From assembly GCA_027563935.2 (NCBI GenBank), contig CM050450.1:13561957-13625956 (forward strand): a stretch of 64,000 nucleotides of DNA, in the 5' to 3' direction. Positions 11,125 to 22,885 of this stretch are shown here, one piece after another (the first letter of the stretch is position 1; every line of letters starts with the position of its first letter). A program made the position numbers and the translations under genes. The DNA is from Costus lasius (taxonomy: Eukaryota > Streptophyta > Magnoliopsida > Zingiberales > Costaceae). The notes under the pieces were generated by a model, which saw only the letters and a program-made list of their open reading frames with translations, ran no database searches and was not told where the DNA came from.

Positions 11125-11365
11125 TGTTAGAAAACAAAGATGGAATTGAGAGAGAAGTAAGTCGAGAGAATTCTGATTGATCTCATCAAATAGAGATTAC
11201 AACACCTATTTATAGGACAATTGGATACATCAACATTAATTGGATACATGAACATTCTTTCCACTCAAAATGAAGAGTCGCATGCATTAAATAGGAGAGT
11301 TATGGAGAGTCATCCGAAGAGTCACCGTAAATTCATAGGCATCCACAAGAATTGAATTTATAACA
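11125..11365 (-). repeat. 3' LTR of Copia 1, with adjacent PPT
   Basis: A 241-bp LTR with TG...CA ends. Immediately inside it, 11366-11374 (CTCCCCCTT on plus) reads AAGGGGGAG on the element strand, a good polypurine tract. This fixes the element's orientation as minus. Confidence 0.92.
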
Positions 11366-11486
11366 CTCCCCCTTGGATGCCATTTCAGGTACTACCTCAT
11401 TAAAAACCTTATCAGGAAAACCCTGTGGGAAAAAACCATGGTGAAGGAAAAAAGAGTGCAGTCGTTTACTCCCCTTCATTGTAATG

Positions 11487-12014
11487 TTACTTTAAATTTT
11501 CGAGCTTGCGCATTCCGATTTGATAAACAAGCCTTTCAAAGGTTGCAGTAGGCAATGATTTTGTAAATAAATCCGCTAAGTTATCCGACGAACGAATTTG
11601 TCGAATATCAATATCATCGTGTGTAAAGAAAAACTTTGGTGATATATGTTTCGTTCGATCACCTTTAATATATCCTTCCTTCAACTGGGCTATACATGTA
11701 GCATTATCCTCATATAATATCGTCGGGACATTCTTATTTAAAGCCAATTCAGATGCTTCCCGGATATGATGAATAACAGATCTTAACCATACACATTCTC
11801 GACTTGCCTCATGAATTGCTATGATCTCAGAATGATTAGAAGATGTGGCAGTAATAGTTTGTTTCATAGATCTCCAAGATATAGCTATTTCTCCACATGT
11901 GAATATATAACCTGTTTGAGATCTACCATTATGAGGATCAGATAAATAGCCCGCATCTACATATCCAATTAATTCAGCTTCAGGCATGTGAGGATAATAT
12001 AATCCCAAATTCAT
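11487..12014 (-). pseudogene. pol: Copia 1 RNase H
   Basis: A 175-codon frame starting at MNLGLYY. It contains the Copia RNase H pattern GYVDAGYLSDPHNGRSQTGY, the GEIAISWRSMKQ strand and the ATSSNHSEIIAIHEASRECVW helix, with the DNLADLFTKSLP tail. It is separated from the RT frame by about 200 bp that reads through stops, so the polyprotein is broken here too. It ends about 120 bp before the 3' LTR. Confidence 0.8.
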
Positions 12015-12209
12015 TGTACCTCGAAGATATCGAAATATATGTTTAACTCCATTTCAATGTCTTCTTGTCAGAGAAGAACTATATCTTGCTAATAAATTTG
12101 CAGCAAATGTGATATCCGGTCGAGTATGATTAGCGAGGTACATTAGTGCCCCAATAGCACTAAGATATGGTACTTCTGGACCAATCAAATCTTCATCTTT
12201 CATTTGAGG

Positions 12210-13166
12210 TCACAATGGATCTTTATTTACATCAAGCGACCTAACAACCATCGAGGTACTTAATGGATGTGCTTTATCCATATAGAATCTTTTCAGCATT
12301 TTGACTATATAAGCTAATTGATGAACAAAAATTCTATTTTCTAAATGTTCAATTTGTAGTCCGAGACAAATTTTTGTTTTCCCGAGATCTTTCATCTCAA
12401 ATTCATTCTTCAAATAACCAACCGCGTCGGAAAGCTCTTCAGGAGTTCCAATAATATTTATATTATCAACATATACTGCAATTATCACAAACTTTGATCC
12501 AGATCTCTTAATAAAAATGCATGAGCAAATGGGATTATTTTGGTATCCCTTGTTTAACAAATACTCACTCAAACGTTTATACCACATACGCCCAGATTGT
12601 TTCAATCCATATAGAGATATAGACAATTTAATTGAGAATAATTCTCGATGATTTGAATTAAATGCTTCTGGCATTTTAAATACTTCAGGGAGTTTCATGT
12701 AAATGTTATTGTCAAGTGAGCCATACAAATATGCAGTAATCCCAGGTCTCTGAGAGAACCCTTGGGCAACAAGTCGTGCCTTATATCTGATAATCTCTTC
12801 CTTTTCATTTCGTTTGCGCACAAACACCCATTTATATCCAATTGGTTTGACACCTTCTAGTGTACGGACTACATGTCCAAAAACTTTATGTTTTGCGAGA
12901 GACTTTAATTCAACATCAATCACATCTTTCCATTTTGGCCAATCATTTCTTTGTATGCATTCTTCAACAGACTTTGGTTCATGATTCTCGTCATGTTTCA
13001 TTATATTGCATGCAATATGATAAGCAAAAATATCATCGACGTCGATTTCACCTCGGTTCCATCTTTTTTCAGTCATAATATAATTTATGGAGATCTCTTC
13101 ATTGTCAGGTACTTGAGATTCTACTGGAATCATATTATGAATGACTGGAGTCTCTTCTAGAGTCAT
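12210..13166 (-). pseudogene. pol: Copia 1 reverse transcriptase with YVDN active site
   Basis: A 318-codon frame with Copia RT landmarks: GYKWVFVRKRNEKEEIIRYKARLVAQGFSQ is split across residues 107-136, and SLYGLKQSGRMWY and SKFVIIAVYVDN come later. The catalytic YVDD has become YVDN (second Asp to Asn; codon near 12466-12471), which should abolish polymerisation. Between Gly-Ile-Thr and the LDNNIYMKLP segment the usual fingers/palm stretch (DYEETYSPV.D and LDVVTAYLYGSLD) is shortened, indicating an internal deletion. Confidence 0.8.
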
Positions 13167-13389
13167 AACATCCTCATTTTGAGCCTTTATTTCTTTTCTT
13201 CTTCAAGGATTTTTTTATCTTTGGAACCGACAGGTCTACCACGTTTCACTTGCATTCTAGGCTCATTTGCAATTATGGGTTGTCCTTCAGGGACACTAAT
13301 TCTGATTGGAGCATTTGTAGATGGAATATATGACTTTGTCACTCTCTTGGGGTCAGTAAAAGCATCTGACACTTGATTTGCTAAATTTT

Positions 13390-14250
13390 TCAATGGATAA
13401 TCTTTTGAACTTCTAGTTCAGATTGTTTTGTACAAGGATCATAATGAGATAATGATATTTCACGCCAGATAATCTCATTCTCCAACTGCTTATTTTCCCC
13501 TTTCAATGTTGAGAATATCATTTCATCAAAATGACAATCGGCAAAACGAGTCGTAAATAAATCTCCAGTTAATGGCTCTAAATACTTAATAATTGATGGA
13601 GATTCATATCCAACGTAAATTCCCAACCTCCTTTGAGGTCCCATCATAGTGCGTTGTGGTGGAGCTATTGGCACATATACCGCACATCCGAAAATTCTTA
13701 GATGGGAAATATTTGGTTCCTGACCATAAACCAATTGTAAAGGGGAGACCTCATGATAATTAGTAAGTCTGATGCGAATTAATGCCGCTGCATGCAAAAC
13801 AGCATGTCCCCATGTAGTAATTGGTAATTTTGTCTGCATTAGTAAAGGTCTCGCAATTACTTGAAGACGCTTTATCAATGACTCTGCAAGGCCATTTTGT
13901 GTGTGAACATGGGCTACAGGATGTTCAACACTTATCCTAATTGACGTACAATAATCATTAAAAGCTTGGGAAGTAAATTCTCCGGCATTATCAAGATGAA
14001 TAGTTTTAATTGGATAATCTGGAAAATGTGCTCGTAATCAAATGATTTGTGCAAGTAATATTGCGAAAGCTTGATTACGAGTCGATAAAAGACATACATG
14101 TGACCATTTCGTTGATGCGTCAATTAAGACCATGAAATATCTGAATGTTCCACATGATGGATGAATATGCCCACAAATATCACCTTGTATTCGCTCTAAG
14201 AATGTTAGGGATTCAGTCCTAACTTTAATCGGTGATGGCCTTATTATCAA
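13390..14250 (-). pseudogene. pol: Copia 1 integrase, broken
   Basis: Pieces in different frames carry integrase signatures. 14250-14038 contains QGDICGHIHPSCG and YFMVLIDASTKWSHV, with the first catalytic Asp in QGDICG. 14123-13932 and upstream of 13878 carry decayed mid-core. 13878-13390 has the C-terminal TTWGHAVLHAAALIR and SPLQLVYGQEPNISHLRIFGC motifs. At least two frame breaks separate these pieces. A further spacer reading at 13393-13187 (Lys-rich, VKRGRPVGSKDKK) links integrase to RT. Confidence 0.75.
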
Positions 14251-14373
14251 CTTCCCTTAGGAACAAGCAGCACATGAAAATTCATTAGACTGAAAAATCT
14301 TCTGGTTTTTCAATGAATGTCCAGTTGAATTATTAATAATCCTTCGCATCATAATAGAACCTTGATGCCCCAA

Positions 14374-14865
14374 TCATTCATGCCATGCAATAAAATTGTC
14401 TTGCTGAACAAACTTCTGGTTTGTAACAGCGTATATTTCAATGACACTTATCTTTGTATAATATAACCCGGATGAGACTGTAGGTAACTTTTCTAATAAG
14501 CTTTTCTTACCCGAGATGTTACTTGTTATACAAAGATATTCAGTATTATTTTCATTCATAGTCTCGACATGATATTTATTTTGATGGATGTCTTTGAAAC
14601 TTAGTAAGTTTCTGGGAGACTTAGAAGAAAATAATGCTTCATAAATATGAACATTCGTTCCACCAGGTAGAAGAATGTTGGCTCTTCCGGAGCCTTCTAT
14701 CATTTTCATACTTCCTGATATGGTATTCACATTTGAATTATTCATTACCAGCGACGTAAAGAATTTCTCATCTTTGAGAATAGTATGTGTTGATGTGCTA
14801 TCTATGAGACATTCAACATCATCATAGATTGAGAATCCAATTGGAAGTTTTTCCATTTTCTTCAT
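14374..14865 (-). pseudogene. pol: Copia 1 protease and pre-integrase region
   Basis: A 163-codon fragment. The retropepsin active-site region is visible as CLIDSTSTHTIL near residue 19, where the usual pattern is DSG(A/T)TTHTIL, so the catalytic Asp-Ser is present but the Gly is changed. The strand-rich TISG.....GSGRANILLPGG and LLSFKDIHQNKYH motifs follow. The fragment ends at a stop near 14374 in the AWHE segment, before the His/Cys zinc finger of integrase. Confidence 0.75.
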
Positions 14866-15095
14866 AAAGATAAAACAATAGAATTAATAAATAGAAAAGT
14901 AAGATAAAGTAAATGTAATATTGTAAGTAAAGAAAATACGAGATTTTATTAGATAAAATGTTCGACGTTATCCTCAGGTTGACCTATGAAATTAGCTACA
15001 TCAAATTGAGGGATATCGTCAAAGCCATAATCAACATTATCATTATTAGAGATAAAATTTGTCTCTACCACGTCTTTTCCTTTATTTCTCATGTG

Positions 15096-15977
15096 TTATT
15101 GGAAGAGATCGGTAAGATGTTTTGGCGTACAACAGGTACGCGACCAATGACCTTTCATACCACAATGATAACATTTGTTATCTATACTTGTAGTGCCTTG
15201 GTCTTTCTTGCTTTCATGCACTTTTTTGGTATTTTCTCCCTCATCCATGTAACGAGGGTGATCATTGTGAAAATATTGGCGACCTCGTTCACGTCCAATT
15301 CCACGTCTTCGTCCATGACCACGACCGCGATTTAGGCTTCCGTAATTATATGCTGTCGCATTCACTTCAGGGAATGGAGCATATCCGGTTGGATGGGTCT
15401 CATGATTTTTCATTAAAAGCTCATTATTTTGTTCGGCTAATAGTAGACATGAGATTAATTCAGAATACTTCTCAAAACTTTTTGCACGGTATTGCTGCTG
15501 CAGGAGCACATTCGATGCATGAAAAGTAGAGAATGTTTTTTCTAACATATCTTCGTCAGTAATAGTTTCCCCATATAATTTGAATTGAGAAGAAATTCGA
15601 AATATTGCCGAGTTATAGTCACTTACAGATTTGAAATCCTGTAGGCGCAGGTGCAACCAATCAAATTGAGCTTTTGGAAGGATGATTGTCTTTAGATGAT
15701 TATACCTCTCCTTTAAATTGTTCCAAAGAATAAGAGGATCCTTCACGGTGAGATATTCAATTTTCAAAGCTTTATGAAGGTGACGACGTAGAAAGATCAT
15801 TGCTTTAGCCTTATCTTGGTTGGACGTGGTGTTTTTCCCTTTGATGGTATCTTCAAGACCATTAGCAGCAAGATGAATTTCGGCATCTAGAATCCATGAA
15901 AGGTAATTCTTCCCGATGATATCAAGGGCCATGAACTCCAATTTTGTGAGGTTCGACATGATAACTCGAAGAACCAA
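15096..15977 (-). CDS. gag: Copia 1 gag (UBN2-type) with zinc knuckle
   Basis: An open frame of 293 codons. It has the Copia gag pattern: LDI.GKNYLSW and DAEIHL near the N terminus, KAMIFLRRHL, the conserved DWLHLRLQDFKSVSDYNS motif, and LISCLLLAEQNNELL. A Gly/Arg-rich segment and a CCHC zinc knuckle (CYHCGMKGHWSRTC) lie near residues 268-281. The likely start is the inner ATG at about 15960 in MSNLTKLEF. This is the best-preserved frame of the element. It forms the virus-like particle and binds element RNA in intact relatives. Confidence 0.85.
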   Translation of the reverse strand: MVLRVIMSNLTKLEFMALDIIGKNYLSWILDAEIHLAANGLEDTIKGKNTTSNQDKAKAMIFLRRHLHKALKIEYLTVKDPLILWNNLKERYNHLKTIILPKAQFDWLHLRLQDFKSVSDYNSAIFRISSQFKLYGETITDEDMLEKTFSTFHASNVLLQQQYRAKSFEKYSELISCLLLAEQNNELLMKNHETHPTGYAPFPEVNATAYNYGSLNRGRGHGRRRGIGRERGRQYFHNDHPRYMDEGENTKKVHESKKDQGTTSIDNKCYHCGMKGHWSRTCCTPKHLTDLFQ

Positions 15978-16073
15978 AAGTGATAAGATTAAAAACAGAA
16001 TGAATAGAAGTACCTATTACAACCTCAAAGAACCTAGCTTCCTTTGTTGATAAGAGCCTTCGTGCTGATAATG

Positions 16074-16314
16074 TGTTAGAAAACAAAGATGGAATTGAGA
16101 GAGAAGTAAGTCGAGAGAATTCTCATTGATCTCATCAAATAGAAATTACAACACCTATTTATATGGCAATTGGATACATCAACATTAATTGGATACATAA
16201 ACATTCTTTCCACTCAAAACAAAGAGTCACATGCATTAAATAGGAGAGTTATGGAGAATCATCCGAAGAGTCACCATAAATTCATAGGCGTCCACAAGAA
16301 TTGAATTCATAACA
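16074..16314 (-). repeat. 5' LTR of Copia 1, with PBS-like leader
   Basis: The 241-bp partner LTR. On the element strand the sequence just inside it begins ATTATCAGCACGAAGGC, a primer-binding-like leader seen in several plant Copia families. It is followed by the untranslated leader to the gag start near 15960. Confidence 0.9.
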
Positions 16315-17937
16315 ATTACTTTATTTTCTGCTTGCTCCTAAACCATCCATTTTTGAATTCTTTTCATTCAAAATGTTGGTGTCGACATGACTAAAAATGG
16401 TGCACTAGAAGCAAGCCTAAACATGAGATGCAATACAAAATCAAAATTTGTAAAATTCCATTTCATGAAAGTGAGCCAAGTAACCAGAAAGAAGATAAAG
16501 TTTAAGGTAAAAGCAATTAAGAAAGGAAGTAACTGAGAGTGAAAAATTCAATTGTTAAATTGTTCATCTGCAATAAAAAGAATTTTATCTGTGATTAATA
16601 TATTTCCTCTTCATAAATAAAATTACCTCAAAATAAACAATCTAAATAGAATACAATGCACGATATTAGCAATATATGTCAAAGCACTTTTAGTAAATCA
16701 AATATATTGTAAACTTAATTCTTTGTCTCAGACAGAACCAAGATTTTAATTGTGTTTCATCAATTTCCACTGCATGCAAACTTGCAGGAATAGGGGCACT
16801 CAATAGGTCCCGATAGCTCCTTTTGATGCTTAAGTTGGTAGAGTAAATCATAGAATAGCGTGTAGAGTGTAGCCTTAATAAGGTGTGAAAAGAGTTTAGT
16901 TATCATCAACATTTTATAGAGTATAATGCTTGCTAGAAAGGTCACCTTCCTCTCGAATGAGTGGGTATTCATATCATCTGTGGGCACGAATCACATGTCC
17001 AATTAAACAAGGTTTTATGAGCAAGATTTAAGTGTTTATCCATTATCTATCAAACCTACCCCATGTCACTCATAATTCTAACTAGAGCACTCAGTCATTA
17101 TCAATCAAGCAAGTTAGTTTAGGTCATGTCACCCATAATTTTAATTTTAAGGCTCTGGGTGCTTAACCATTGATGGTCAAAAGAGTGGATCTAAGTTATA
17201 TTACTCACAAGTCTAAGTTCGTGGGCACTTAGCCAACATTATCGAGAGAGTAGATCTAGCTCATCTCGTCAATTAGGTAAAGACTCAGGTACCGAGCCAT
17301 TATAGTCAAAAAGTGTCAGCCTAAGTTCTTGTACAAAATTGTTCTTACTTATCATAATTCTTCTTTTTGCAATCACCGAAAGGAAAACCCATAATGGAAT
17401 AAGTTACATGATATTAGCGTATATGTAAAATCACTTTTAGCAAATCAAACAAGGGATATTTTGTGAAATATGTCTCATCAAAAACCGGAGGATATCCAAC
17501 TTCTTGAAACAAATCATGCAAACTCATGTCATCAATATATATGTTTTGGATGTGAGCAAAGTTAACCTTGATCAGGTCATTTCTGATACCAAACTAATGT
17601 AAAATTGGAGTGGAGGTGATGCAAGTAATTAGATACTATAATAAATTATAACAATTTACTTAAGCAATAATAAGGAATTAAAGAATAACAAAGTCTAGGT
17701 AACAAAACTCAACAAAGATTTGTGCTTAACGATAATCTATAATAGTTTAGTTTATAACCTAGCACATTAAATCACGCAAATACTTTAATTTTGAATAAAA
17801 TAACACTTTTCAGGGCAATAATTTGAACTAACTGACAAAGTAATTATTGTCCTAGTTTCATGACAATAAATTTGTAACCAGCACAACTGTACCTCACAAT
17901 ATTTGGACCCACTACTCTCCATTGTATCACAATCTAA
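16315..17937. other. Intergenic DNA of arm 1
   Basis: 16320-16540 aligns with about 48505-48800 of arm 2 (TTTTCTGCTTGC, AAAATGGTGCACTAGAA, AAGAAGATAAAGTTTAAGG). From about 16550 to 17937 the sequence has no counterpart in arm 2. It includes three diverged units (about 17040-17330) around TGTCACTCATAATT and GAGC(C)ATTAT. I see no convincing coding region. Confidence 0.6.
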
Positions 17938-18901
17938 GACCCAGTTTAGTTCTGCTGTGCTGCTGCAGATGCGCTATAATAGCTGCATTGTCATTGTAAC
18001 TCCTGCGGTTAAGGGTGTTTGGTGGATCTAGTTGTGTTGTCACTGTAGCAACTATTATTAAAATTATTTTATAAATTTATTGTGTTGTTTAGGGTTATTA
18101 ATAAATAAATAAATAGTAATTTAATAAAATAGATTAAAGTTAAAATTATATATTTTTATAATAAAATAAATAAATAAATAATAATTTAATAAAATAGATT
18201 AAAGTTAAAATTATATACTTTTATAATAAAATAAAAAAATTAATTAAATAATAAATACATAAATAAATTATAATTAAATAAAATATATTAAAGTTAAAAT
18301 TATATATTTTTATATTAAAATAAAATAATTAATCAAATAATAAATAAATAAATAGTAATTTAATAAAATATATTAAAGTTAAAAATTATATATTTTTATA
18401 TTAAAATAATTAATTAATTAAATAATAAATACATAAATAAATTATAATTAAATAAAATATATATCAAAGTTAAAATTATATATTTTTATATTAAAATAAA
18501 ATAATTAATCAAATAATAAATAAATAAATAGTAATTTAATAAAATATATTAAAGTTAAAATTATATATTTTTATAATAAAATAAAATAATTAATAAAATA
18601 ATAAATAAATAAATAGTAAGGGGATTCGATCCGTTCCCCTTACTTTGGTTATATATTTACTGCAATATATAATATCAAAGTTATTCACTGTAGTCTACTT
18701 TTATTTTAGTTAAAGCTGGTGAGGGGATTCGATTCGTTCCCCTCTCACAAATTTAGGCACGCGCGTCAAGGTATATGCAGCAGTAGCAAAAGCAAAGAGG
18801 AGGCTATTTAAAAGTAAAGCTATTCAAAAGTTGATAAAAATATAACTGCTTATGCTGCCCATTGAAGTGCCGCTGGAAGCACGGCAGCTCCAAACGAGCA
18901 C
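17938..18901. mobile_element. TIR element with internal AT satellite
   Basis: Flanked by TAA on both sides (17935-17937, 18902-18904). The left end is GACCCAGTTTAGTTCTGC and the reverse complement of the right end is GTGCTCGTTTGGAGCTGC, an imperfect TIR. TAA duplication plus such ends suggests a Harbinger-like MITE derivative. The interior (about 18060-18620) holds roughly five copies of an AT-rich unit of about 100 bp (AATTTAATAAAATA...TTAAAGTTAAAATTATATA). A shorter relative lies at 46286-47004. No protein is encoded. Confidence 0.65.
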
Positions 18902-18904
18902 TAA

Positions 18905-19385
18905 GTGCCTGGTTGCAAAAAAAACATTTGGTACTAAAAAGCAAAATTTTAAAAAAGCTGTATTTGAAAAAAATTGTAATGTGAGCTTTTACTGATTATG
19001 CTTCTCGAAGAATATAATTCTCTCAATTTTATTTAAAATCTTAAATATTATTATTTATATAATTCAAAATTTTTAATAATAAAAAATAAAGTATTATTAT
19101 TTTAACTAATTTAAAATAACATAATTTTTATTATTTAAAATTTTGATAGTAATTTTAAAATTATTTATCAAATAGTTTACAAATTTTGGCAGCTAAGGTA
19201 CACTTTATTTCAGCATAATTATGAAAAGGAATGGTGCCATTGCTGATTGAATGAAACCCTCGAGGCAGGCTGCAGGATAGATATCTTGTGAAAAGTAAAT
19301 AGAACACAATTGCCATATATAGTCCTCCTTCTCCTTCTCCCTACACTGCACTAAGAGCTCGCCATTGATTGAGATTCACCATTTG
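18905..19385 (+). promoter_or_regulatory. Relict promoter and 5' UTR of F5H copy 1
   Basis: 19005-19385 aligns with 48825-49195 upstream of the intact F5H. It includes GACAGCTAAGGTAC or its variant, ATTGAATGAAACCCTCGAGG, a TATA-like box CATATATAG (19314-19322) and AAGAGCTCGCCATTGAT of the 5' UTR. Homology stops at 19385 in ATTTG, exactly where Copia 2 begins. The promoter is thus cut from any F5H coding sequence and is non-productive. Confidence 0.8.
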
Positions 19386-19701
19386 TGTTGGCTAGCATAA
19401 AATTTCTAACAAGCATTCATGGTGGAAGAAATAGAATGGAGAAGATGGAAAGCTAAGAGAAGGAGGCGGCACACTCTGTTCGATGCCCTGCCTCTCGCAA
19501 AAATTTCAATTCCTCCTAATGCTTACATTACATCAGCTTCCTAATACATAGAAGCCCAAAGCAATCGCAGAAATTTCAATTCCTCCTAATGCTTACATTA
19601 CATCAGCTTCCTAATACATAGAAGCCCAAAGCAATGTGGGCCCAAAGTAAGGGTTGGCCCACCAAACAATAAGGCTAATAACATAGCATTATATTTTAAC
19701 A
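19386..19701 (-). repeat. 3' LTR of Copia 2, with 70-bp internal duplication
   Basis: A 316-bp LTR with TG...CA ends. Inside it, a 70-bp unit starting CGCA(A/G)AAATTTCAATTCC is present twice in tandem (19496-19565, 19566-19635) with about one difference. Since only one LTR survives, one cannot tell whether the duplication predates insertion. Confidence 0.85.
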
Positions 19702-20967
19702 CTCCTCCTTAATACTATTGTTTTTCATTCCTAACAAATCTCTAAAATAATTAAATTTCATACAAGGAAGTGCTTTAGTAAAAATATCCGCAACTTGATC
19801 ATTGGTGTTGATTTGTTTCACAAGAATTTCTCCATCTTCAACTGCTTCTCTAATGCAATGAAGCTTGATGTTGATGTGCTTTGTTCGACTATAGAAAACC
19901 AAATTCTTTGATATGACAATGGCAGATTTGTTGTCACACAAAAGAGTCGTAGCCTTCTCTTGTTTCTCACTCATGTCTTCTAGAATTCTTCTTAACCAAA
20001 CAACTTGCTTTGTAGCTTCACTTGTCGCAACATATTCGGCTTCGGCGGAAGAATGTGTCACTCTATCTTGCTTCTTTGGTTCCCAAGAGAATACACTTGA
20101 ACCAATTGCAAATGCATATCCGGAAGTACTTTTCAAATCATCCATGCTACCGGCCCAATCACTATCACAAAAACCAATTAACTCAACTTTTTCTTTCTCA
20201 TTCTTCTTATACAATAGCCCAAAGTCTTTAGTACCTTGGATGTATTGCAACACTCTTTTTGCAACTCCAAAATGCATTTTGGTTGGTTGATGCATAAATC
20301 TTGACAATAAACCGAAAGCATACATGATATCGGGTCTTGTAGTAATGAGATACAATAAACTTCCAACTAAGCTTCTATAGTGTGCCTCATCTACTTTTCC
20401 ACTACCATCATCTTTTACCAATTTGTCATTGACTAACAAAGGTGTTAATACCGGATTACAATTCTCCATTTTAAACATTGAAAGAATAGTTTGAGCATAC
20501 TTCTTTTGAGAGATAAATATACCATTTTCTCTTTGCTCAATTTCAATACCGAAGAAATAATGAAGTAAACCCAAATCATTCATCTCATATTTACTCATCA
20601 TCTCATTTTTGAACTCATGCATCATCTTTTCATCATCACCGGTAAATATCAAATCATCAACATAAAGATAAACTATAAGCATACCATGCTTACCATGCTT
20701 GATGTAGAGGGCAGGCTCACTTAGGCTTCTTTTGAATTCTTTGTTGGTGAAGTATGCATCAATTTGCCCATATCATGCTCTTGGTGCTTGTTTCAACCCA
20801 TACAATGTTTTCTTTAACTTGTACACTCTTTCTTCTTTGCCTTCAACTTCAAAGCCTCTTGGTTGCTCAACATATACTTCTTCTTCCAACACTCCATTCA
20901 AGAAAGCCGAATTTACATCAAGTTGATGTAATTTCCTACTTTTGTATGCGGCTAATGCAATCAACAA
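19702..20967 (-). pseudogene. pol: Copia 2 reverse transcriptase C-terminal half and RNase H
   Basis: A 328-codon frame (20682 back to 19696) holds an intact YVDD (residues 7-10), FGIEIEQ, the TRPDIMYA helix and RNase H (CDSDWAGSMDDLKSTSGY; ThrHisSerSerAlaGluAlaGluTyr helix). It ends in DIFTKALP. Upstream, 20967-20773 encodes LDVNSAFLNGVLEEEVYVEQP and YGLKQAPRA, then a TGA replaces the conserved Trp of APRAW. Another stop lies at about 21006 in the VDY-ETFAPVA junction. The RT would need both stops suppressed. Confidence 0.85.
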
Positions 20968-21006
20968 TCTAATTGTCTCATGTCTTGCTACTGGTGCAAA
21001 TGTCTC

Positions 21007-22740
21007 TTAGTAGTCAACTCCCGATTTTTGTGAACATCCTTTTGCCACCAATCTTGCCTTGAATTTTTGTATGGAGCCATCCGGATTTGTCTTTGTCTTG
21101 TAAATCCACTTGAGCTCAATTATATCTTTTCCTTTTGGTTTGTCAACTAAGTCCCATGTTTCATTTTTCTCAATCATCTTTATCTCCTCCTCCATTGCAT
21201 TTCTCCATATTTCCTCCTTGATGGCTTGTTCAAAGCATTCTGGTTCTACAACACAAAAGTTACAAGTAGCATAAATATCACTTAACCGTCTCATTCTTAC
21301 CGGTGTTGAACTTGGAGAAGATGAAGAAGATCCGGCATGTGTTGAGGGAGATTGTTGACGGTATTCTTCTTCTTCATACTCATTTGTATTTTCATTCAAT
21401 GGTGTCTCTTGTGCCTCCTCTTGAGTTGGTAAGAAAGCATTTTCTACACCATTTCCTTTCCAATCAAGCTTGTCTTTCTCATTGAAGATCACATCCTGAC
21501 TTTCAATTACTTTGTTCCTCTTCAAGCTAAATAGTCTATAGCCTTTTAATTCAGTGCTATAGCCTACAAATACACATTTCTCCCCTTTCTCTTCAAGCTT
21601 GTGTCTCATTTCTTTTGGAACATGAGCATAACAAATGAACCCAAATATGCGCAAGTGATTCACCGATGGCTTTCTTCCTCCGGACCATGCTTCAAATGGT
21701 GTCTTGTTCTCAATCGCTTTTGTGGGACATCTATTTAGCAAATAAACCACTGTGTAGGTTACCTCGGCCCAAAAAGTGAATGGTAAGCCTTTGTCATTCA
21801 TCATAGTTCTTGCCATCTCTATAATTATCCTATTTTTTCTTTTGGCAACACCATTTTTGTTCCGGTGTGTAACCAACTGTTAATTGTCTTTCAATGCCAA
21901 TGTCTTCACAAAATTTGTCAAACTCCTTACAGTTGTATTCACCATCTCTCTCACTTCTCAACTTTTTAATCAACTTGCCACATTGTCTTTCAACCATGCT
22001 TTGAAATTTTTTGAAAATGGTAAAAGCATCCGATTTTTGTCTCAAGAAATAAACCCAACACATTCTTGAATAATCATCAATGAAAGTAATAAAGTACCTA
22101 TTTCCACCATGAGAGGTTGCCTTCATTGGACCACATATGTCAGTGTGAACTAGCTCCAATGGTGCCTTTGCTCTCCATGCATTCACCTTTGGAAATGATT
22201 CTCTATGTATTTTGCCAAGTGCACATGCTTCACATATATCATCATTACCTTCAATGGTTGGTAAGCCATATACTATATTCTTCTTACTCAACATCTCCAA
22301 GTTTTCAAAGTTCACATGTCCAACTCTTTTGTGCCATAACCATGATAGGTCTTGTATACTAGCCTTCAAAGCAATATTCCTTGCCGGTTTGAGAATGAGA
22401 GGAAAGTTTCTATTCTTCTCCATTTTCACAACCGCCATCAAGCCTCTCTTATTCTCAACCTTGTCATATATTTTACATAGTGAACCTTCAAAGTGAACCG
22501 CATGTCTATGCTCAACTAGTTGACCAACACTTAGAAAATTTGGTGTCAATTCCGGAACTAATAGCACATCATGTATCAACATCCTTCATTTCTTTGAAGC
22601 AACGGCAATTGTACCTCTTTCCTTGGATTTGACTATTGCACCATTTCCCATTGTGATTTGAGTTGTAACCGCCGTGTCAAGCTTGCAAAAGATTGATTGA
22701 TCTCCGGTCATGTGATTGCTACAACCATTATCAATGTACC
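21007..22740 (-). pseudogene. pol: Copia 2 protease, integrase and RT N-terminus
   Basis: From the right, the protease motif WYIDNGCSNHMTG is readable near 22735, followed by VTMGNG-like ITMGNG and a stop (TGA near 22585). The next frame (22582-21830) has LWHKRVGHVNFENL and CEACALGK (HHCC zinc finger), then HTDICGPM and ITFIDDYSRMCWVYFL (integrase D and D). A frame change at about 21850 separates VGYTPEQ from NGVAKRKNR. The lower frame (21876-21007) carries the integrase C-terminus, the hinge, and the RT start WIYKTKTNPDG..QKFKARLVAKG. The order is canonical for Copia. Confidence 0.85.
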
Positions 22741-22885
22741 ATACACCTTCCTTTTGTTCAACCGCCGTTTGACATGCATAGAATGTGCTTCTTTCTCCAC
22801 ACTTCTCTTCGATGTAATTGGCTTGTTCATTGTTCTTGAATCTACAATACTTCTCTAGGTGTTCATACTTCTTGCAATGATGACA

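Larger units (their letters stand above)
11125..16314 (-). mobile_element. Complete-length Ty1/Copia retrotransposon
   Basis: A 5190-bp element on the minus strand with two 241-bp LTRs (11125-11365, 16074-16314) that start TGTTAG and end ATAACA. They are flanked by the 5-bp target duplication ATTAC (11120-11124, 16315-16319). Domain order 5'-gag-PR-IN-RT-RNaseH-3' is Copia type. I counted about twelve differences between the LTRs (about 95% identity), so the insertion is moderately old. The coding region has several stops and frame breaks and the RT motif is YVDN, so it is not autonomous now. Arm 2 has the empty site near 48500. Confidence 0.95.
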
